A stretch of 51,116 nucleotides of DNA from Pyrinomonadaceae bacterium (GTDB lineage: Bacteria; Acidobacteriota; Blastocatellia; Pyrinomonadales; Pyrinomonadaceae): the NCBI GenBank assembly GCA_014534425.1, contig JACVRN010000026.1, forward strand, positions 1 to 51,116, read 5' to 3'. A program made the translations under genes and the position numbers. The notes under the pieces were generated by a model. It ran no database searches. It was not told the origin of the DNA and worked only from the letters and a program-made list of their open reading frames with translations. Position 1 is the first letter of the stretch; each line of letters starts with the position of its first letter. Positions 35,049 to 44,107 of the stretch are shown in pieces.

Positions 35049-35055
35049 GAGTTTA

Positions 35056-35124
35056 GCAATCAGCAATCAGCCGTCAGCAATCAGCTTAAAGATATAGAGT
35101 TGCTGATTGCTGACGGCTGATTGC
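35056..35124. repeat. hairpin of 7-base units (type E, copy 1)
   Basis: The left arm (35056-35085) reads as CAGCAAT, CAGCCGT, CAGCAAT heptamers. The right arm (35102-35124) is complementary to the last three units. It fills the space between the metG stop and the tatD start. A decayed relative lies at 44044. Confidence 0.85.
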
Positions 35125-35128
35125 CATT

Positions 35129-37267
35129 TCACTTGAGTCTTGCGCCGTTCGGCACGTCTTCCGTGAAGGTGGCAATCACGGGGCGACCCTCTTCGCCTAT
35201 TGAGGCCGCGAGTATCATGCCCTGCGACTCGAAGCCGCGAAGCTTGCGCGGCTTGAGATTGGCTACGACCACGAGCTTTCGCCCGACCATCTTTTCCGGC
35301 TCGTAGTACTCGGCTATGCCAGCCAACACCTGACGCGGCGTCTCTTCGCCCAGGTCGATAGTGAAGCGCAGAAGCTTGTCGGATTTCGGCACGCGCTCGG
35401 CTGTTAAGACCTGGCCGACGCGCAGGTCAATCTTGGCGAAATCAGTTATCTCTATAAACTGCGTGACGCCTTCTACCGATTCCGCGCCCGGCACAGCCTC
35501 GGCTTCAGTCGCCCCGCGCATAGGCGGCTCAGGCTTCGTCTCGCTCTTTGCCTCGGCCCCCGCCACTGCGTCCGCTTCCGTGGCATGAGTGCCTCCTGCT
35601 TGCTCGTTCGCTTTTTCTATTTCCGACATAGTTTTCGCTTTATCAATTCGCGGGAAGAGGGCTTTGACCTCTCCTATGCGCGTTCCTTCCGGCAATTCTC
35701 CCCAGCGCAAAGAGCCTGGGTTAAGTTGAGCGGGGCTGCCCTGAAGTCCCAACTGCTCGTAAATGCGCGCGGTCGCTTCCGGCATCACAGGATAGAGAAG
35801 CACGCAGAGCCAGCGCAGCGCCTCAGCCGCGCGATACAGAACCGCGTGAAGCGTCTGATGCTGCTCTTCCGTTTTGACCAACTCCCAGGGCTTTGCGTTC
35901 GAGAGCATCTTGTCCACTCGCGCCACCACGCCCCAGGCCGTTTCGATTGCGCGACTGAACGCGAAGTCGTCGAAGAAGATTATGAACTGATCGCGCGCGT
36001 GCTCAAGCGCGGAGGCAAGAGCCTGCGGGTCTGGGTCAACGCCAGCGCGTTTCGCCGCCAGATACTTCTCTTCGTTAATCAAAGCGGAAGGAACCTGCCC
36101 TCCGCAGTAGCGATTAATCATCGTCAGCGTGCGGCTGGAAAGATTTCCCAGGCCGCTCGCCAAATCGGAATTGGCGCGGTCAATCAAAGCCTCGTAACTG
36201 AATTTGGCGTCCTGCCCGAAGACGACTTCGCGCAGGCAGAAGTAGCGCACGGCGTCCGTCTGGAAATGCTTGTGCAGCACGTCCAGGTCAATAGTGTTGC
36301 CGAGCGTCTTCGACATCTTGCGGCCTTCGCCGTCCAGCAGCATGCCGTGAGCGTAAACCACGCGCGGCGGCTCAAGCCCTGCGGCAATCAGAAAGGCGGG
36401 CCAGTAAACGGCGTGAAAGCGCAGTATATCTTTGCCCACCAGATGCACTGCGGGCCAGAACTTTTCAAAGCCCGCGACTCGCTCGCGCTCTTGATTACCA
36501 AAGCCAATGGCCGTGATGTAGTTCGACAGCGCATCAATCCATAGGTAGATTGTGTGCGATTCATCATCCGGCACGGGGATGGCCCAACTGACGGAAGTTT
36601 TCAGACGGCTGACGGACAAATCCTGCAAGCCGCTCTTGACGAAGCTTATGACTTCGTTGCGGCGCGATTCGGGACGTATGAAGCCCGGACGCTCGAATAG
36701 CTCAAGCAGAGTCTCACTGTAATCCGAAAGACGAAAGAAGTAGCTCTCTTCCGAAACGCGGTCGAGCGGGATGTTATGCTCAAGACAGAGCGGGGGCTGG
36801 CCTTCCTCTTCAGCCTTCCGATACTCGTCCTCGGTCTTGTAGGCCGCGCAGGAGGCGCAGAACCAGCCTTCATAAAATCCCTTGTAGATGTTCTCGCGCC
36901 CCTTCGGGCTGCGGTTTCTCGCGGCGCGACGCCACAACTCCGAGACGCCCTCGTAATGAAAGCGCTCGGTCGTCCGCATAAAGATGTCGTAGCCGCCGTG
37001 CTCCGTGTCCAGGTGGAACATACGGAACATCTTCTTGAACTGCGTTGCGATGCGGTCTGCGTGCTCGCGCGGAGTGATGCCTTCACGCTCGGCTATGCGC
37101 TGAATGTTGATGCCGTGCTCGTCCGTGCCCGTGAGAAAGAAGGTCTCGTGCCCGCGCTGCCGCTTGTGACGTGTCAGGCAGTCGGCGACGATTGTGGTGT
37201 AGAGACTGCCTAGATGCGGTTCTCTGTTGACGTAGTAAATCGGTGTCGTGACGTAGAAAGTTTTCAT
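35129..37267 (-). CDS. metG: methionyl-tRNA synthetase
   Basis: This 712-residue class I synthetase charges tRNA-Met. The HIGH motif is HLGS (YVNREPHLGSLYTT). The zinc knuckle is of the single type (WFCASCAAYK, then LCLEHN), as in the Thermus group. The KMSKS motif is GRKMSKTLGN. After the anticodon-binding helices, a Glu/Ala-rich linker (about residues 555-605) leads to a C-terminal tRNA-binding OB domain (IDLRVGQVLTAERVPKSDK, then KPRKLRGFESQGMILAAS). The latter supports dimerisation. The linker's Ala/Glu/Thr repeats look disordered. Confidence 0.96.
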   Translation of the reverse strand: MKTFYVTTPIYYVNREPHLGSLYTTIVADCLTRHKRQRGHETFFLTGTDEHGINIQRIAEREGITPREHADRIATQFKKMFRMFHLDTEHGGYDIFMRTTERFHYEGVSELWRRAARNRSPKGRENIYKGFYEGWFCASCAAYKTEDEYRKAEEEGQPPLCLEHNIPLDRVSEESYFFRLSDYSETLLELFERPGFIRPESRRNEVISFVKSGLQDLSVSRLKTSVSWAIPVPDDESHTIYLWIDALSNYITAIGFGNQERERVAGFEKFWPAVHLVGKDILRFHAVYWPAFLIAAGLEPPRVVYAHGMLLDGEGRKMSKTLGNTIDLDVLHKHFQTDAVRYFCLREVVFGQDAKFSYEALIDRANSDLASGLGNLSSRTLTMINRYCGGQVPSALINEEKYLAAKRAGVDPDPQALASALEHARDQFIIFFDDFAFSRAIETAWGVVARVDKMLSNAKPWELVKTEEQHQTLHAVLYRAAEALRWLCVLLYPVMPEATARIYEQLGLQGSPAQLNPGSLRWGELPEGTRIGEVKALFPRIDKAKTMSEIEKANEQAGGTHATEADAVAGAEAKSETKPEPPMRGATEAEAVPGAESVEGVTQFIEITDFAKIDLRVGQVLTAERVPKSDKLLRFTIDLGEETPRQVLAGIAEYYEPEKMVGRKLVVVANLKPRKLRGFESQGMILAASIGEEGRPVIATFTEDVPNGARLK

Positions 37268-37300
37268 TCTCCCTTTAATCGTAATGTAACGCGAGCCGAA

Positions 37301-37398
37301 AATTAACAGGATGAAACAGATTTAATCATTGATTCATTTCTTCATTGATTCAATGAACAAATGAATCAATGATTAAATTTCTTCTTATCCTGTTAATT
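37301..37398. repeat. AT-rich hairpin (type D, copy 2)
   Basis: Arms AATTAACAGGAT and ATCCTGTTAATT frame a long inner stem of ATTTAATCATTGATTCATTT and its complement, centred near 37351. It lies in the gap upstream of metG and downstream of the M28 peptidase gene, and matches copy 1 over most of its inner arms. Confidence 0.88.
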
Positions 37399-37440
37399 CT
37401 TCCCTTCTCTTTCAAACTCGCGTCCGCTAAGTCTTACGAT

Positions 37441-39186
37441 TTATGCTCCCATTCTGTTCCGGTCGGCCTTGGCGAATTCGTCGTCGGGGTTGAAGCGCGG
37501 CATCTCGTCCATGTCAGCTATGCGGCGACCTATGTCGAAGGCAATCATGGCCTCCTGAATCATCCCCTCGAAATTCCACGCGTCGCTGAACTCGTCCGAA
37601 GGCTGGTGATAGTTGGCCGTATTGTAGGCTTTGAACTGCTGCTCGCCCCAGCCCTTCGGTCGCCCTACGAAATCCATCCCTTCCTTGAGACTGATGGAAG
37701 GCACGCCCACTTTCGCAAACGGGAAGTGGTCTGAGCGGTAGAAAGAGCCTTGTTCGGGGCGCTGGTCAGGCACGACCGTCATGTAGCGCTGGCGCGCGAC
37801 CATTTCAACTACGCGCCTGAGCGAAGAGCGCTCGGCACCTAGCGGTATGAAGTCGCGCGTGCGCCCTAGTATGTTCATTGAATCCAGGTTGACGTTGGCG
37901 GCAGTCTTGTTGAGCGGCACGAGCGGGTGACGTGAATACCACTCCGCGCCTAAAAGCCCCTGCTCTTCTGCGGTCGGGAAAAGAAACATGATGGAGCGGC
38001 GCGGCCTTTCATTCATTGGCAGCTTAACGAAAGCCTCCGCTATGGCAAGCACGCTCGCCACGCCCGAAGCGTTGTCGACCGCGCCGTTGTAGATATTGTC
38101 GCCGCGCTTATTAGGCTCGCCAATTCCCAAGTGATCCCAGTGCGCGGAATAGATAACGTACTCGTCTCTGAGGCGCGCATCACGTCCGGGCAGGATGCCT
38201 GCGACGTTCATAGACTCTACGCGTTTGACTTCGCTCTTGATGTCGATTGAAACTTTGGCATTGAGCTTGACGGGTTGAAAATCGCGCGAAGCCGCGCGGC
38301 GTCTAAGCTCATCCAAATCCTGTCCCGCGAGCCTCATAATCTTCTGCGCCGTATCGTTCGTCACCCACGAGCGCATCTTAAGAAAAGGCGCTTTGTCATC
38401 AAAGCCGGTAGCCCTTGAGATGTCGAAGCGCCATGAGCCGTTCGAAGTTCTGACCACGCCCCAGGGATAGCCCGCAGACTCGTCCGTGTGAATCAGTATC
38501 ACACCGGCTGCGCCGCGACGCGCGGCCTCTTCGTACTTGTAAGTCCAGCGACCGTAGTAGGTGAGCGCGCGACCGCCGAAGAGATTAGGCTCAGACGGCG
38601 TGGCTGGCGGGTCATTGACCATCATCACCAGCACCTTTCCCCTGTAATCGTCCGCGCTTCCTTTGTAGTCGTTCCACTTCTGCTCCGGCGCATCAATCCC
38701 GTAGCCCACGAAAACGAGGTCTGCATCGACGGATACGTTCTCGGTCTGCGCGCCCGTGAAGGCCACGAACTCTTCCGCGAACTTAAAGCTCTCGCGCTTG
38801 CCGCCCGAAGAGATGGTGAGAGTCGTTTTCGGGTCTGCCTTGACGCCTACGAGCGAGACGGGTTGAAAGAAGCTGCCCCGAAAGCCAGCGCCCTTCAGTC
38901 CCAACTCTTCCATCTGCGCGGCGATGTATTTAGCGGCAAGCTCTCCGCCACGCGCGCCTGTGCCGCGCCCTTCAAGAAGGTCGTCCGAGAGGTACTTAAT
39001 ATCAGCGCGCAAAGTGTTCTCGTTGATGGTCGGATTCGTTGACATACGCGGCAAGCCTCTGCGTCTTTGAGGAATCGCGGCTGCGGCCATCAAAAGCATG
39101 AGCGCAACAGCCGTCAAGAGCCTCAAACGCGTCGTCCACTTGTTTCCCTTCACTCGAAAGCCGAATCGAATGTGGCTATTCATCAT
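37441..39186 (-). CDS. secreted M28-family zinc peptidase with PA domain
   Basis: The 581-residue protein has an N-terminal signal (LLTAVALMLLMAAAA) and a pro-like helix (LRADIKYLSDDLLEGRGTG). A PA insertion follows (about 155-290), then the M28 catalytic domain. Zinc ligands and catalytic acids are visible: IYSAHWDHLG (His), GAVDNASGVAS (bridging Asp), FLFPTAEEQGLLGAEWY (Glu-Glu), NLDSMN (Asp) and YRSDHFPFAKVG (His). The enzyme probably removes amino acids from peptide N-termini in the periplasm or outside the cell. It has no close partner; the hairpin after it separates it from metG. Confidence 0.93.
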   Translation of the reverse strand: MMNSHIRFGFRVKGNKWTTRLRLLTAVALMLLMAAAAIPQRRRGLPRMSTNPTINENTLRADIKYLSDDLLEGRGTGARGGELAAKYIAAQMEELGLKGAGFRGSFFQPVSLVGVKADPKTTLTISSGGKRESFKFAEEFVAFTGAQTENVSVDADLVFVGYGIDAPEQKWNDYKGSADDYRGKVLVMMVNDPPATPSEPNLFGGRALTYYGRWTYKYEEAARRGAAGVILIHTDESAGYPWGVVRTSNGSWRFDISRATGFDDKAPFLKMRSWVTNDTAQKIMRLAGQDLDELRRRAASRDFQPVKLNAKVSIDIKSEVKRVESMNVAGILPGRDARLRDEYVIYSAHWDHLGIGEPNKRGDNIYNGAVDNASGVASVLAIAEAFVKLPMNERPRRSIMFLFPTAEEQGLLGAEWYSRHPLVPLNKTAANVNLDSMNILGRTRDFIPLGAERSSLRRVVEMVARQRYMTVVPDQRPEQGSFYRSDHFPFAKVGVPSISLKEGMDFVGRPKGWGEQQFKAYNTANYHQPSDEFSDAWNFEGMIQEAMIAFDIGRRIADMDEMPRFNPDDEFAKADRNRMGA

Positions 39187-39202
39187 CTTCGCTCTCTTTT
39201 CT

Positions 39203-39826
39203 TTAGACGTTCCCTTTTATCAATGCCATGGCCTCTGCGCGCGTGCGCGGGTCTTTGCGAAAGCCGCCGAGCACGCAGGAGGTGACGGTGATTGCGCCTG
39301 GCTTCCTGACGCCGCGCAAGGTCATGCAGGTGTGCTCGGCTTCTATGACCACCATTACGCCGAGCGGTTTAAGCACATCATAAAGCGTGTTTGCTATAGA
39401 AGAGGTCAGGCGCTCCTGCACCTGTAGACGACGCGCGTAGGATTCAGCCAGCCGCGCCAGTTTCGATAAGCCCACAATGCGACCGTTCTTGGGGATGTAA
39501 GCTATGTGACAGCGACCGACGAAAGGGGCCAGATGATGCTCGCAGACCGAGGCGATGCTGATGTCTTTGACTATCACCATCTCGTCATGCGTGTCGCCGG
39601 GCAGAGGCTCCACGTGCGCCTTGGGGTCTTCGTGCATGCCGGAAGTCAACTCGGCGTACATCTCGGCGACGCGCTCGGGCGTGCGCTTGAGGCCCGCGCG
39701 CTCGGGGTCTTCGCCTATGCCTTCCAGAATCATTCGCACGCCGCGCGCAATCAAATCCAGGTCAACATTCTTAGGCCCCGCTTGAGTCTCTTCGTCCGTC
39801 TCGGTCACAGAATTTTGTGTCGCCAT
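39203..39826 (-). CDS. folE: GTP cyclohydrolase I
   Basis: The ATG at 39826 overlaps the larC stop by one base (TGATG), giving 207 residues. The zinc-binding Cys-His stretch is ASVCEHHLAPFVGRCHIAYIP, and the second zinc Cys is in HTCMTLRGVRKPG. KLARLAESYARRLQVQERLT is also diagnostic. It makes 7,8-dihydroneopterin triphosphate from GTP for folate or queuosine-type pathways. It is translationally coupled to larC and, through it, to the sirtuin. Confidence 0.95.
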   Translation of the reverse strand: MATQNSVTETDEETQAGPKNVDLDLIARGVRMILEGIGEDPERAGLKRTPERVAEMYAELTSGMHEDPKAHVEPLPGDTHDEMVIVKDISIASVCEHHLAPFVGRCHIAYIPKNGRIVGLSKLARLAESYARRLQVQERLTSSIANTLYDVLKPLGVMVVIEAEHTCMTLRGVRKPGAITVTSCVLGGFRKDPRTRAEAMALIKGNV

Positions 39827-41019
39827 CAAACGCCCTCCCCTTTCTCAGTCTTCATAGCGGCAAGCCGGGAGCGCACTTCATCTTCGACCGCGCTTAAGCT
39901 GACACCACTCGTCCGTGCCGCAGACTGGCACTGCTCGTACTCCGGCATCTCGTTCATAACTCGCCCGTTGAGATGTGCTACTTTAACATCAATCGCGCCG
40001 TAGCGCGTCTCCACGCGAACAACTGTGCGCTCAAGCGCGCGTCTCTTGACCTCCATTTCGCGCACGCCTAGCGTAGTCGTCTCTGTAAAAAGCAGTTCGC
40101 TCAAACGCTCTTTCTCTTCCGGCCTGCAAAGTATGGAGACGAGCACGCCGGGCCTGTTCTTCTTCATCTGCACGGGAGTAAAGAAGCAATCGAGCGCCCC
40201 CGTTTCAAGCGCCCGCTCCATCAGGTAGCCGAACCTCTGCGCCGTCATGTCGTCAATATTCGTCTCCAGCATGACCAGCTTTTCTTCAGCCGCTTCTTCA
40301 GCTTCGCTTTCGCCCACGATGAGCCGCAGCGCATTCGGAAACCTTGGATAATCGCGGGAGCCTGCGCCGTATGCCGCGCGCTCTATCTTCATCCTCGGAA
40401 GCGGCCCGTATTGACTAGACACAGTGCTGATGATGGCCGCGCCCGTTGGCGTCACAAGCTCGCCCGTGATGTCGGTCGAATAAACGGGAGCATCCTTCAG
40501 CAACTCTGCGACCGCAGGCGGAGGCACAGGAAAGCGACCGTGCGCCATCTCTACCATTCCGCTTCCGACGTGCAGAGCGGAAGAGGCGAAGCGTTCTATG
40601 CCGAGCGCCTCAAAGCCTATGCACGCGCCGACCACGTCAAGGATGGCGTCCATAGCTCCGACTTCATGAAAGTGTATGCGTTCTATGGGCAGGTTATGAA
40701 CGCGAGCCTCCGCTTCGGCCAGGTGGGAAAAGATGCGCGCCGCGCGCTCTTTCACACGGTTGCTTAAGCCGGAGTCGTAAATTATCTTCAGAATGTCGCC
40801 CAGATGACGATGAGCATGTTCGTGCGGGACGCGCACGTCTGCTTTCACACAGCTTATGCCGGAGCGATCCACCCGACCGAAATCAATCTCGTAGCCACTG
40901 ACGCCAAGCAAAGAGAGTTCTTCAATCAACTGGCGCTCGTCAACGCCTACGCCGACCAGAGCGCCCAGAATCATGTCGCCGCTCGCACCAGCAAAGCAAT
41001 CGAAATAGAGAGTTCTCAT
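39826..41019 (-). CDS. larC: LarC nickel-insertion protein (pyridinium-bisthiocarboxylate nickel chelatase)
   Basis: This 397-residue protein begins MRTLYFDCFAGASGDMILGA, the opening of the LarC (formerly DUF111) family. HFHEVGAMDAILDVVGAC, SALHVGSGMVEMAHGRFPVP, ELVTPTGAAII and LETNIDDMTAQRFGYLMERA follow. LarC makes the nickel-pincer cofactor of lactate racemase-type enzymes by CTP-dependent nickel insertion. In Lactobacillus the gene is split and needs a frameshift; here it is one open frame. A His-rich loop (PHEHAHRHLG) may hold nickel. No larA, larB or larE lies in the window. It overlaps the sirtuin gene by ATGA. Confidence 0.92.
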   Translation of the reverse strand: MRTLYFDCFAGASGDMILGALVGVGVDERQLIEELSLLGVSGYEIDFGRVDRSGISCVKADVRVPHEHAHRHLGDILKIIYDSGLSNRVKERAARIFSHLAEAEARVHNLPIERIHFHEVGAMDAILDVVGACIGFEALGIERFASSALHVGSGMVEMAHGRFPVPPPAVAELLKDAPVYSTDITGELVTPTGAAIISTVSSQYGPLPRMKIERAAYGAGSRDYPRFPNALRLIVGESEAEEAAEEKLVMLETNIDDMTAQRFGYLMERALETGALDCFFTPVQMKKNRPGVLVSILCRPEEKERLSELLFTETTTLGVREMEVKRRALERTVVRVETRYGAIDVKVAHLNGRVMNEMPEYEQCQSAARTSGVSLSAVEDEVRSRLAAMKTEKGEGV

Positions 41020-41756
41020 AATAGCGGCAGGATTTCTCCTGCCTTTCCTTGAATAGTTTCGTCGCAGAGGTCTGAGAGCGGCGTCCTCTCAGGGTTAATC
41101 TCCACGACGTAAGCGCCTCCTGCGCGGCTGGCAATCTCCGGCAGCATGGCCGCAGGATAGACGACGGCGGAAGTACCCACGACAAAGCAAAGCTCGCAAG
41201 CCCTGGCTCTCTCCGCCGCGAGTTCAAACGCTCCCAGGGGTAACTGCTCCCCGAACAGCACCACGTCCGGGCGCAAGTAGTTTCCACATAAGCGGCAAAT
41301 CGGAGGTCGCTCCTGCTCGTTCAACTCCCTAAGGTCGTAACGCGAGGAGCACGACACGCAGCGCCCTCGCCACAGGCTGCCGTGGAGTTCTATCACGTTG
41401 CGAGCGCCCGCAGCCTGATGCAGCCCGTCTATGTTCTGTGTGACGAGCGTGAAATCCCGAAAGCGCTCTTGCCAGCGAGCAAGCGCCGCGTGTGCCGGAT
41501 TCGGCGCGAGTTTTTCCACTAGGCCGCGCCTGTAATCAAACCAGGCCCAGACCTCCGGCAAGTCTCTCTCAAGCATTCCTGCGGAAGAGATGATGTTGAA
41601 GGGCATCCCTTTCCAGACGCCCGCGCCGCCTCCGCCGCGAAACGTAGGCACGCCCGATTCAGCCGAAACGCCCGCGCCCGTCAACACGAGCACACGCCTG
41701 GCTTCGGCGAACCTTTCCCTTAATTCCTCCGAAATCAAATCCGCTCTTGCCTGCAT
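41016..41756 (-). CDS. cobB: sirtuin (NAD-dependent protein deacylase)
   Basis: The 246-residue Sir2 enzyme removes acyl groups from lysines using NAD. The NAD motif is VLTGAGVSAESGVPTFRG, the catalytic core is TQNIDGLHQAAG with HGSLWRG, and zinc is held by CVSC and CRLC pairs. VLFGEQLP and FVVGTSAVVYPAA complete the pocket. The WFDYRRGLV helix resembles the class III motif (Tyr-x-x-Arg) that binds succinyl groups, but here Phe stands where Tyr is expected, so the desuccinylase preference is uncertain. A TTGACA-like -35 lies at 41794-41799 without a convincing -10. Confidence 0.93.
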   Translation of the reverse strand: MQARADLISEELRERFAEARRVLVLTGAGVSAESGVPTFRGGGGAGVWKGMPFNIISSAGMLERDLPEVWAWFDYRRGLVEKLAPNPAHAALARWQERFRDFTLVTQNIDGLHQAAGARNVIELHGSLWRGRCVSCSSRYDLRELNEQERPPICRLCGNYLRPDVVLFGEQLPLGAFELAAERARACELCFVVGTSAVVYPAAMLPEIASRAGGAYVVEINPERTPLSDLCDETIQGKAGEILPLL

Positions 41757-41805
41757 GAAGTTCTTTCGATGGTAACAGAGCGCACAGCGTAAGTGTCAAG
41801 CAGTT

Positions 41806-41820
41806 CCATCCTGTTAATTT
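41806..41820. repeat. lone outer arm of a type D hairpin
   Basis: CATCCTGTTAATTT matches the right outer arm of the type D elements (ATCCTGTTAATT) at 34247 and 37387, but no left arm is seen. It lies in the gap between cobB and argS, probably as a remnant. Confidence 0.5.
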
Positions 41821-41909
41821 CCTCCTCTGCATTGCTTTAAGTTATACTTTCAGCTTTGCCGGTGGTGGCCGAGTCATAATAGTAGAGTCCAAAGGAAGCT
41901 TTTTCTATA

Positions 41910-43982
41910 GTGAGATTGCAAGACCTTCAGGAAACCCTGCGCGAGCGCGTGCGAAGCGCCGCAGCCGAAAATTTCAACATCACACTCAAACAGGTGACGG
42001 CAGAGGTTCCGCCGCGCACGGAGATGGGCGACTTGGCTTTTCCTGTCGCCTTCGAGCTTGCGCGCCGTATCAAGCAGGCGACCGGAGAAAAGCGCCCGCC
42101 ACGCTCAATCGCGGAAGCGCTCAAGCCCCTGCTCGAAGCAGTGGAAGGCGTGGCAAGAGTTGAGGTCGCTGGCGCGGGCTACATCAACGTCTTCTACGAC
42201 CGCGCACAGTTTCTCTCGCGCTTCTCTTCTTTGGTTGCTCCGGCAGGCTCTTCGGGGACGTTATCGGACGTAGATGTGAAGCCGAAGCGCATGGTCGAGC
42301 ATACTTCCATCAATCCGAACAAGGCTGCTCACATAGGCCACGTACGCAATGCCGTCCTGGGCGACACCTTCGTTCGCATCCTTCGCGCCGCAGGCGAGCG
42401 CGTTGAGGTTCAGAACTACATAGACAACACTGGCGTCCAGGTGGCGGACGTTGTAGTCGGCTTCATTCACCTGGAAGGGATGACGCTCGACGAGATAAAG
42501 GCTCTGGACAAGAGCCTGCCGAAGGAGCGCCCCTTCGATTATTACTGTTGGGACTTGTACACGCGCGTAGGTCTCTTCTACCGCAATGATGACCCGAACG
42601 GCGAGCCAGACGCAGAGCGCCTCAAGCTCAGGGCCGAAACGCTTCATGCAATTGAAGAGGGCGACAATCCGACTGCGGAGTTGGCCGATTACGTGGCGAC
42701 GCGCAACGTAGAATGCATACTGGACACAATGGAGCGGCTAGGGATTCGCTATGATGTGTTGCCGCGCGAGTCTGAGATTCTTCACCTGCACTTCTGGGAC
42801 GCTGCCTTTGAGCGCATGAAAGAGCGCAGCGTCATACACTTTGCCGAAGAAGGCAAGAACAAGGGTTGCTGGGTCATGCCCTTTGAATCTCACACGGGCA
42901 CGGACGAGCACGAGGCCGACAAGATTATAGTGCGCTCCAACGGCACTGTGACTTACACGGGCAAGGACATCGCCTATCAACTGTGGAAGCTTGGCCGCCT
43001 GGGGCTTGATTTCAACTACAAGCCTTTCCGCCATTACTTTGACGGTCAGACGACCTGGATAACTTCTACAGAGCATGTACGGCAAGACACTACAGAGTTG
43101 ATAGGCGCGCGAACGCGACCCCGCTTCGGCGGCGGCGCGACCGTCTATAACGTCATAGATTCGCGCCAATCCTACACGCAAGAGGTCGTCAGGCGCGGTG
43201 TGGCTGCGGTCGCGCCCGACGTTGGCGAAGAGGCCAGCGTGCATCTTGGCTACGAGATGGTCGCGCTCTCAATCGCGGCCTGCGAAGAACTGGGAATTGA
43301 GTTGAGCGAAGAAGACCGCACGCGCCCCTTCGTGGAGATGAGCGGGCGCAAAGGCATCGGCGTCAAGGCGGACGACCTCATCAATCGCCTGGAAGCTGAC
43401 GCCTTAAGCGAAGTCGAGACACGACACCCAGACATCTCTGTTGATGAAAGGGTCGCTATCGCGCACGCGATTGCCGTGGGCGCTCTGCGCTACTTTCTTC
43501 TGAAGTTCACGCGCAACTCTGTCATCGCCTTCGATTTCAAGGAAGCGCTCTCGTTCGAAGGCGAGACAGGCCCTTACTGCCAGTACGCAGCCGTGCGCGC
43601 CAACTCAATCTTTCGCAAACTTGACGCGGGCGCGCAAGTTTCGGCCAAGGAGATGATTCAGAAAGCGCAGCATGACAGGAATGAAGAGGTCTCGAAAGTT
43701 TTCGAGGGCGAAGGCGGGGATGAAATCTGGTCGCTCGTCACGCTCGCGGCTCGTCTTGACGAAGCCGTGCGAGGGGCCGCAGAAGGCGCAGAGCCAGCCA
43801 CGCTCGCCAAGTACACCTTCAATCTGGCCCGCGCCTTCAATCTTTTTTACCACCGCCACCGTATTATTGCTGAAGAGAACGCAGCGCGCCGCGCCGTGCT
43901 TGTGACTGTGGCGGAGGTCACGCGCCGCCAGCTAGCCCTTGCGCTCGAAGCGCTCGGCATCACAGTTCCAGAGAGGATGTAA
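41910..43982 (+). CDS. argS: arginyl-tRNA synthetase
   Basis: The 690-residue protein is longer than the usual 550-590 but intact. A GTG start at 41910 follows AAGGAA 12 bases upstream. The Arg-specific N-terminal domain (AGAGYINVFYD) leads into NPNKAAHIGHVRNAVLGD with HIGH. VQNYIDNTGVQVADV and the KMSKS-equivalent MSGRKGIGVKADDLI follow. The C-terminal helical domain has FEGETGPYCQYAAVRANSI and FNLFYHRHRI. The extra length lies in the catalytic domain, in the stretch starting SLPKERPFDYYCWDLYTRVG. Copy 5 of the GTTATCGGACG word lies near residues 117-121. Confidence 0.94.
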   Translation: MRLQDLQETLRERVRSAAAENFNITLKQVTAEVPPRTEMGDLAFPVAFELARRIKQATGEKRPPRSIAEALKPLLEAVEGVARVEVAGAGYINVFYDRAQFLSRFSSLVAPAGSSGTLSDVDVKPKRMVEHTSINPNKAAHIGHVRNAVLGDTFVRILRAAGERVEVQNYIDNTGVQVADVVVGFIHLEGMTLDEIKALDKSLPKERPFDYYCWDLYTRVGLFYRNDDPNGEPDAERLKLRAETLHAIEEGDNPTAELADYVATRNVECILDTMERLGIRYDVLPRESEILHLHFWDAAFERMKERSVIHFAEEGKNKGCWVMPFESHTGTDEHEADKIIVRSNGTVTYTGKDIAYQLWKLGRLGLDFNYKPFRHYFDGQTTWITSTEHVRQDTTELIGARTRPRFGGGATVYNVIDSRQSYTQEVVRRGVAAVAPDVGEEASVHLGYEMVALSIAACEELGIELSEEDRTRPFVEMSGRKGIGVKADDLINRLEADALSEVETRHPDISVDERVAIAHAIAVGALRYFLLKFTRNSVIAFDFKEALSFEGETGPYCQYAAVRANSIFRKLDAGAQVSAKEMIQKAQHDRNEEVSKVFEGEGGDEIWSLVTLAARLDEAVRGAAEGAEPATLAKYTFNLARAFNLFYHRHRIIAEENAARRAVLVTVAEVTRRQLALALEALGITVPERM
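42260..42270 (+). repeat. GTTATCGGACG word, copy 5
   Basis: Exact 11-base match in argS, in the low-conservation linker just before the catalytic domain (TLSDVD). Confidence 0.6.
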
Positions 43983-44043
43983 AGGAGCATTCCTTCTGGA
44001 GACGCGCTTGCGCTGTACATTTGAGAGAGGCTAAAGGTATAAA

Positions 44044-44096
44044 AGCAATTGGCTGTCAGCAGGATTACGGCTGACGGTTGAATGCTGAAAGCTGAT
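44044..44096. repeat. decayed heptamer hairpin (type E, copy 2)
   Basis: Segments AGCAATT, GGCTGTCAGC, CGGCTGACGG and GCTGAAAGCTGATT recall the type E unit (CAGCAAT/CAGCCGT) on both strands, but pairing is broken. It lies between argS and the DAHP synthase gene. Confidence 0.5.
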
Positions 44097-44107
44097 TTGA
44101 AAAAGTT

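Noticed and set aside
39826..41019. Split larC with programmed frameshift, as in Lactobacillus
   Set aside because: The frame is continuous over the whole family length, so no frameshift is needed here.
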